Origin: SIG622 sp045652245
Lineage (GTDB): Bacteria > Bacillota > Clostridia > Oscillospirales > CAG-382
DNA: 10,078 nt
Assembly (NCBI GenBank): GCA_045652245.1
Contig: JAZRTY010000010.1
Span: 1-10,078, forward strand
Reading direction: 5' to 3'
Each line of letters starts with the position of its first letter. Within the stretch, counting starts at the first letter, position 1. Below are positions 7,801-10,078 of this stretch, piece by piece. The position numbers and the translations under genes were made by a program. The notes beneath the pieces were generated by a model. It had not been told where the DNA came from and did no database searches. It saw nothing but the letters and a program-made list of their open reading frames with translations.

Positions 7801-9071
7801 AGCTTTACCTGTGGGTCTTCTTTTACAGATGCCCAGAGTCCCTTTGACTCTGAGTGTGCAACTGTAGCTTCAGCAATATTACCAAATGCCCAGTGTGTTC
7901 TGTCAACGTCTGCAAAGATTTTGGCAATATTTGTCATAATACTTTCGGTCTTTGTGTCTCTGCCACGTGCTCTGTTTATAACTGTTACAACCTCGGCTCT
8001 TGTGATTGTGTTATCAGGCTTAAAGGAGAATGTTCCGTCTCCGTTATCATAACCGTTAACAAGTCCTGCCTTAGCAGAAGCTGTAATCACATTGTATCTT
8101 GGGTGAGAAGCGTCAACGTCGGTAAACGCAGAAGGCTTTCCTGCATCCTGCATAAGACCCATATTATATACAAGCTCTACAAATTCAGCACGAGTAATTG
8201 CCTGGTCAGGAAGGAATGCACCACTGTAGTTTGCAAGGTAACCGAGGCTCTCAACATATGCAATACACTTGTTACCCCAGTGAGAAGCAACATCTGTGAA
8301 AGAAGATGTCTTATCTGTAGGAACAAGCTCATCGCTGCCTGCTGCAATTCTTGCAACAGTTGTACAAGCTTCAGCTCTTGTCATAGTATTTCCGGGAAGG
8401 AAGGTGCCGTCTGTGTAACCCTTCATATAAGCTTCGTGTTCATCAAAGGTGGGAAGCTCTGTAAAGAAGGTAACATTAGAGATATAAGCAATATCTGTCT
8501 CTTTGAGCTGTGTGTACTTTACATTAGCACCATAAGGTCTTATCTGGAAGTGATTGAGCATTGGCATATCGGGATTTGCCTTTGTTTCAAGTGCAGAAAA
8601 ATCAAAGGTAGCTGTCGCCCATTTGCCTACAACCATAGGTTCTCTCGGGGTAACCTTGAGACCACCGCTGGGAATTGTACCTGCCGGACTGTTTACTATT
8701 GTAAACTCCATATCACCGAGAGGAGCTTCCATATCAAGGTAATATTCAACGGTGATACCTCTTATTTCTGTCAGGTCAACGCCCTTTATCTTGCCGGCAC
8801 TGTCAAGCGAAATATTGGGTGCTCTTTCCACCGTCTTTGCATCGGTAGAATTGGGATTTGGAGTAATCTTTACGGCATTCTTACCCTCATGTGTCACATT
8901 TAACTCAACAGTTGCTGTCTTGTAACTGTTTGTGATATCATAGAAAAGGGGACTATAATCGAAGGAAAGAATTTCCGATTCTGTGTCATCAGCAATAGCA
9001 GGAGTTATGATAATTGCTGTCGCAAGCATCATAACTGCAAGTAAAGCCGATAAAATTTTGTGTAGTCTCAT
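4854..9071 (-). CDS. Secreted SLH-domain protein with right-handed beta-helix and two C-terminal modules
   Basis: This 1405-residue protein starts with a signal peptide: a basic MRLHK, a hydrophobic core at 6-23, and a likely signal peptidase I site after A27 (AIA-DD). Residues 36-207 look like a jelly-roll, carbohydrate-binding-like domain. SLH motifs follow, with TRAE at 231-234, 293-296 and 357-360 and FTDV/FADV openings at 258, 316 and 386; this type anchors proteins to secondary wall polymers. A parallel beta-helix begins near 471 (KKIYVSSSMGNDANDG) and runs to about 890, with repeated short IKNN/VDNN turns. Two modules (974-1163 and 1213-1402) about 70 percent identical end the protein, joined by 13 S/A-T-P triplets. 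Beta-helix proteins of this layout are often polysaccharide lyases or hydrolases. No catalytic residues can be assigned, so enzyme activity is inferred. The Shine-Dalgarno (AAAGGCAGG upstream of the ATG) is imperfect. Confidence 0.9.
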   Translation of the reverse strand: MRLHKILSALLAVMMLATAIIITPAIADDTESEILSFDYSPLFYDITNSYKTATVELNVTHEGKNAVKITPNPNSTDAKTVERAPNISLDSAGKIKGVDLTEIRGITVEYYLDMEAPLGDMEFTIVNSPAGTIPSGGLKVTPREPMVVGKWATATFDFSALETKANPDMPMLNHFQIRPYGANVKYTQLKETDIAYISNVTFFTELPTFDEHEAYMKGYTDGTFLPGNTMTRAEACTTVARIAAGSDELVPTDKTSSFTDVASHWGNKCIAYVESLGYLANYSGAFLPDQAITRAEFVELVYNMGLMQDAGKPSAFTDVDASHPRYNVITASAKAGLVNGYDNGDGTFSFKPDNTITRAEVVTVINRARGRDTKTESIMTNIAKIFADVDRTHWAFGNIAEATVAHSESKGLWASVKEDPQVKLAAIIGEDAVYGYAQSYAKIAELDALEAARIAEIRATASDYSKITGKKIYVSSSMGNDANDGLTEATPVKTIAKANELVNYGGGVLLKRGDMWRESVYAKSNTTYSAYGEGAKPFINASPENGADPSKWTLVYEDAATGALVWKYANESFLDTGVIVLNDGEGGYFGEKVACDFNGTNFYLRGDSSKQPFTYKQLGNLQFFHKIDSAYVGTEIFCDQSTGPIFFRCDAGNPGSVFNSIEFATCVNCMKVRKGVNNVVIDNLCLKYSGFYGVSLETDVKNITVQNCEIGWIGGTITRYNGYAPEQYTRLGNGIEIFGAVDGFYVDNNYIYQCYDAGITPQVSAAAQDCRQDNMRIKNNVVTDCVYSIEYFLGDDSNGKYDRAGENFLIEGNLLRRAGYGFGSSRPDINNQRHIRSGTGEDEYYNFEIKNNIFDRAVHELVDTGNQVKEALPMYSGNTYIQGLGNGLYANSLDYKKATDLAAIGNIQKELGDMSAKVYLVPNIPKWTRTLPELTKIPVTEAERAAYNAYLANPPKSDTETVKVVATVSPEPDESTAILEPVFVRSSANGNFKPDKRDCIIFEDGTDPETGISYVRTTIKNTGSNMLLDIYNIPEIDLTGDAVYFKVLLRTNNNEGTNFDISFSQIFDSTGTQVASSVKNLIPETPKANGEWEEVIIKANNFKSEYKYSNHLNFWPFGVSRKSNELFAANGNPIQPDLYCDVAAWAVFPNLASAQAYDLSEDAGATGPLPSTPSTPSTPATPSTPATPSTPSTPSTPSTPSTPSTPATPESGESTAVVDPIFVRSSANDNFKPDMRDCINTEDRTDPETGIAYVHCTVKNTASSMLLDIYNIPEIDLTSGPVYFKILLRTNSKVDTSFNVGFSQVFGADGVQVDGSVKNLISETPKANGEWEEIIVKASDFKPEYNYSNHIYFWLFGYSRKGNELFDASGNAVQPGLYCDVAAWGVFPNLASAQAYDLTADAVVK
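4866..5435 (-). repeat. C-terminal module, copy B (residues 1213-1402 of the surface protein)
   Basis: This stretch encodes the last 190 residues and repeats copy A (5583-6152) with no gap at an offset of 717 bases (239 residues). A 43-base run is identical (5238-5280 against 5955-5997), as is a 37-base run starting at 4881. Conserved blocks include DIYNIPEIDLT, ETPKANGEWEE and CDVAAW. The pattern of short beta-strand-like blocks ending in a DVAAW.VFPN strand suggests a jelly-roll carbohydrate-binding module. No CBM family is recognised. Confidence 0.85.
5445..5561 (-). repeat. Ser/Ala-Thr-Pro linker, 13 tandem 9-base units
   Basis: Thirteen consecutive triplets (STP or ATP, residues 1171-1209) form a proline-threonine linker between the two C-terminal modules. 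At the DNA level it is a 9-base tandem repeat with synonymous changes. Such linkers are flexible, protease-resistant spacers in extracellular enzymes and may be O-glycosylated. Copy number could vary between strains by slippage without loss of frame. Confidence 0.92.
5583..6152 (-). repeat. C-terminal module, copy A (residues 974-1163 of the surface protein)
   Basis: This is the first of the two gapless duplicate modules (see 4866-5435). By eye about 54 of 187 aligned residues differ between the copies. Many differences are conservative (I/V, S/T, N/D), while tryptophans and other core aromatic residues are mostly kept. That suggests both copies are under selection to fold and perhaps to bind slightly different ligands. 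Confidence 0.85.
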
Positions 9072-9177
9072 TTTTGAAACCTGCCTTTCTTGTTTTTTGT
9101 TTCATACAGAAGGATATCACCATGATTTTTGCAATTATACCCAAATTCTCACGATAATTATCCACCTATATGTATAC

Positions 9178-9206
9178 ATTTTACACGAATAAGCTATAAA
9201 AATCAA
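9178..9206 (-). promoter_or_regulatory. Promoter of the surface-protein gene
   Basis: On the minus strand TTGATT (9201-9206) and TAAAAT (9178-9183) are 17 bases apart, giving a good sigma-A-type promoter with a leader of about 100 bases before the ATG at 9071. A second -10-like TATAAT at 9134-9139 lacks a recognisable -35. The palindrome ATGTATACAT (9170-9179) overlaps the -10 and the likely start point and may be an operator. Confidence 0.5.
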
Positions 9207-9301
9207 TACCAAAAATTACTTTATTTTTCTCAAAAATTTACTAAACCGATTAGGTGCTTTCTCAAAAATTTCAACCATTTTTCAACTACAAAAATCCTGA
9301 T

Positions 9302-9332
9302 GCCAAAGGCGTTGTGTTCCTAAGGACACAAC
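9302..9332. repeat. Two hairpins at the left border of the hairpin array
   Basis: GCC-aaa-GGC (9302-9310) is a minimal hairpin. It is followed directly by a stem pairing 9311-9320 with 9324-9332 (GTTGTG...CACAAC with TCC/GGA inside, one bulged T, loop TAA). These have no 7-mer spacer and so differ from the units to their right, but they extend the hairpin-rich tract without a gap. Confidence 0.6.
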
Positions 9333-9338
9333 ACCAAC

Positions 9339-9508
9339 TCTATTCGCCTCTGGCGAGTTATATTGCTTCGCAGTGATATTTGGACTTCGTCCAAGTGATA
9401 TTCGCTTCGCGAGTTTAGGTGGCGAATAGAATATCACTGCAAGGCCATGCCTTGCAATATCACTTTTGCGGTAGCAAAAATATCACGCTGTCGAAGACAG
9501 CATATCAC
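9339..9508. repeat. Array of different small hairpins separated by gtgatat/atatcac 7-mers
   Basis: Left half, forward 7-mers: GTGATAT at 9373-9379 and 9395-9401, with a degenerate GTTATAT at 9357-9363. They separate stems TGC/GCA (9364-9372), TTGGAC/GTCCAA (9380-9394) and TCGC/GCGA (9402-9412), all with loop TTC. Right half, reverse 7-mers: ATATCAC at 9431-9437, 9457-9463, 9480-9486 and 9502-9508. They separate stems TGCAAGGC/GCCTTGCA (9438-9456), TTTTGC/GCAAAA (9464-9479) and GCTGTC/GACAGC (9487-9501, loop GAA). A 10-bp inverted repeat (9339-9348 with 9421-9430) brackets the left half. Stem sequences are unrelated while structure and spacer are constant, which argues for selection on shape. 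I recall similar hairpin tracts in gut Clostridia but know no established function. Confidence 0.85.
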
Positions 9509-9522
9509 TAAAAACTATCGGG

Positions 9523-9553
9523 AAGTGCGCACTTACTCACCACTATTGTGGTG
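9523..9553. repeat. 12-base palindrome and GGTG hairpin
   Basis: AAGTGCGCACTT (9523-9534) is a perfect palindrome. Four bases later CACCAC (9538-9543) pairs with GTGGTG (9548-9553) around a TATT loop. They lie between the 7-mer array and the terminator-like hairpin. They may be further members of the hairpin tract without spacers, or a protein-binding site. Confidence 0.55.
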
Positions 9554-9574
9554 GTGCAATTCAAATAATGCAAC

Positions 9575-9609
9575 AAGCCTCCGACAAGGATTTTCCCAAT
9601 CGGAGGCTT
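9575..9609 (-). terminator. Terminator-like hairpin after the rightmost gene
   Basis: AAGCCTCCGA (9575-9584) pairs perfectly with TCGGAGGCTT (9600-9609), a strong 10-bp GC-rich stem with a 15-base loop that can itself pair GGA with TCC. It starts 5 bases beyond the stop codon of the minus-strand gene. The sequence after the stem in that direction (TTGTTGCATT) is only moderately T-rich, so termination may be weak. Part of the stem recurs at the right edge of the window (10067-10075). Confidence 0.5.
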
Positions 9610-9614
9610 AACTA

Positions 9615-10078
9615 TTAGATCTGTTCAGCGTGTTTTTCAAGGTCAGAAATAATCTTCTTGAATCTTTCTTCATTTCTCACGAGATCAAACCTGTTATCTT
9701 CTAACGCTTTCAATCTGAGATTACAAGCATTACCTTTATAATTTTTAGATGTATTTGCTTTGGTATGCTTCATACGATTTACCATTGGTGCTGTGTAATT
9801 CATATCTTTTAGATTTGCTTCGATGATTGCATATCTGCAACATTCATCAAGGGCATTAAGTGTGCATTTTGCATCATTTATTTCGGCATATTGCAGTGCT
9901 ATACAATAATAATTTGAAGAGATATCGTTAGCGTAGAAACCTACATTGCCGTCAGAAAACAACATTTTGATAATATCATTGGAAAACTGATATGCTTCGA
10001 TTATTTCTTTGTGTGAAAACGTCAATTTTTGTATCATTAGTGTTGACATTAATGATGCCATGCTAAGTCGGAGGCCAA
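9615..10078 (-). CDS. C-terminal part of a probable HTH (XRE-type) regulator with TPR-like repeats, 5' end outside window
   Basis: The frame has a TAA stop at 9615-9617 and stays open to the right edge. The first ATG in the window (10061) would give 148 residues, but no ribosome binding site precedes it and the preceding codons (GLRLS) are also open, so the true start probably lies outside. Counting from that ATG, FSDGNVGFY (35-43), a helix pair at about 45-80 resembling a TPR unit, TSKNY (104-108) and FDLVRNEERF (125-134) resemble, from memory, the C-terminal helical region of Clostridia helix-turn-helix regulators whose N-terminal DNA-binding domain would be off the window. The sequence ends normally in a short charged tail. 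Context: the hairpin array lies just downstream. Alternatively it could be a truncated remnant, since a GCCTCCGAC sequence just after it recurs inverted at its upstream edge. Confidence 0.65.
   Translation of the reverse strand, partial: GLRLSMASLMSTLMIQKLTFSHKEIIEAYQFSNDIIKMLFSDGNVGFYANDISSNYYCIALQYAEINDAKCTLNALDECCRYAIIEANLKDMNYTAPMVNRMKHTKANTSKNYKGNACNLRLKALEDNRFDLVRNEERFKKIISDLEKHAEQI

Larger units (their letters stand above)
9072..9614. other. 543-base intergenic region with promoter, hairpin array and terminator
   Basis: No convincing coding sequence was found on either strand here. From left to right it holds the leader and promoter of the surface-protein gene (9072-9206), an AT-rich stretch with a 14-base direct repeat TTTCTCAAAAATTT (9226-9239 and 9258-9271), then about ten short hairpins from 9302 onward, and the terminator-like hairpin of the rightmost gene (9575-9609). 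Ten-base palindromes GATAATTATC (9153-9162) and ATGTATACAT (9170-9179) lie near the predicted start of the surface-protein transcript and could be regulatory. Confidence 0.7.

Noticed and set aside
7854..8903. A 349-codon open frame on the plus strand, rich in cysteine
   Set aside because: It lies wholly antisense to the SLH region of the surface-protein gene, has no family motifs, and has the odd composition expected of a shadow frame. The opposing frame has clear domains.
9134..9139. TATAAT on the minus strand as main promoter of the surface-protein gene
   Set aside because: No -35 match at 16 to 18 bases; the TTGATT/TAAAAT pair further upstream fits better. It is kept only as a possible secondary site.
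9339..9508. CRISPR array
   Set aside because: The regular 22 to 26 base periodicity looks CRISPR-like, but the repeat is only 7 bases, changes orientation, and the intervening segments are themselves palindromes. No cas gene is present.

Overview
The window looks like a chromosomal piece of a low-GC Gram-positive anaerobe of the class Clostridia, probably a gut or rumen lineage near Oscillospirales or Lachnospirales. The reasons are strong AAGGAG-type ribosome binding sites, sigma-A-like promoters in AT-rich gaps, a secreted protein with S-layer homology (SLH) domains, U-tract hairpin terminators, and gene sequences that resemble Clostridia families. No rRNA, tRNA, transposase or CRISPR was seen.

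Layout: positions 1-390 (minus) hold the 5' part of a PIG-L/LmbE-type deacetylase gene, which runs off the left edge. It is divergent from an AraC-type regulator at 573-1445 (plus). Next comes a plus-strand catabolic group: a xylose-isomerase-like TIM-barrel sugar isomerase/epimerase (1607-2440), a Gfo/Idh/MocA NAD(P)-dependent oxidoreductase (2459-3457), a hairpin terminator or attenuator (3501-3540), and an iron-dependent alcohol dehydrogenase (3573-4790). A two-sided terminator (4797-4830) separates this group from a convergent 1405-residue gene (4854-9071, minus). That gene encodes a secreted protein with SLH motifs, a right-handed beta-helix, and two tandem C-terminal modules joined by a Ser/Ala-Thr-Pro linker.

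The genes fit a carbohydrate-use locus. The secreted beta-helix protein would act on or bind a polysaccharide at the cell surface. The TIM-barrel enzyme and the Gfo/Idh dehydrogenase would process an oxidised or rearranged sugar or cyclitol inside the cell, and the iron alcohol dehydrogenase would remove an aldehyde or recycle NAD(P)H. The AraC protein is the likely sugar-responsive switch, and a palindrome with overlapping direct repeats sits at the promoter just downstream of it. The substrate cannot be read from the sequence.

The most unusual part is non-coding: 9302-9609. It is a dense run of short hairpins whose stems differ from one another but are separated by a constant 7-mer, gtgatat in the left half and its reverse complement atatcac in the right half. 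A 10-bp long-range inverted repeat encloses the left half. Next to it is a minus-strand gene (9615 to the right edge, 5'-incomplete) that resembles the C-terminal, TPR-like part of HTH (XRE-type) regulators. A GCCTCCGAC sequence just after this gene recurs inverted at the right edge of the window.
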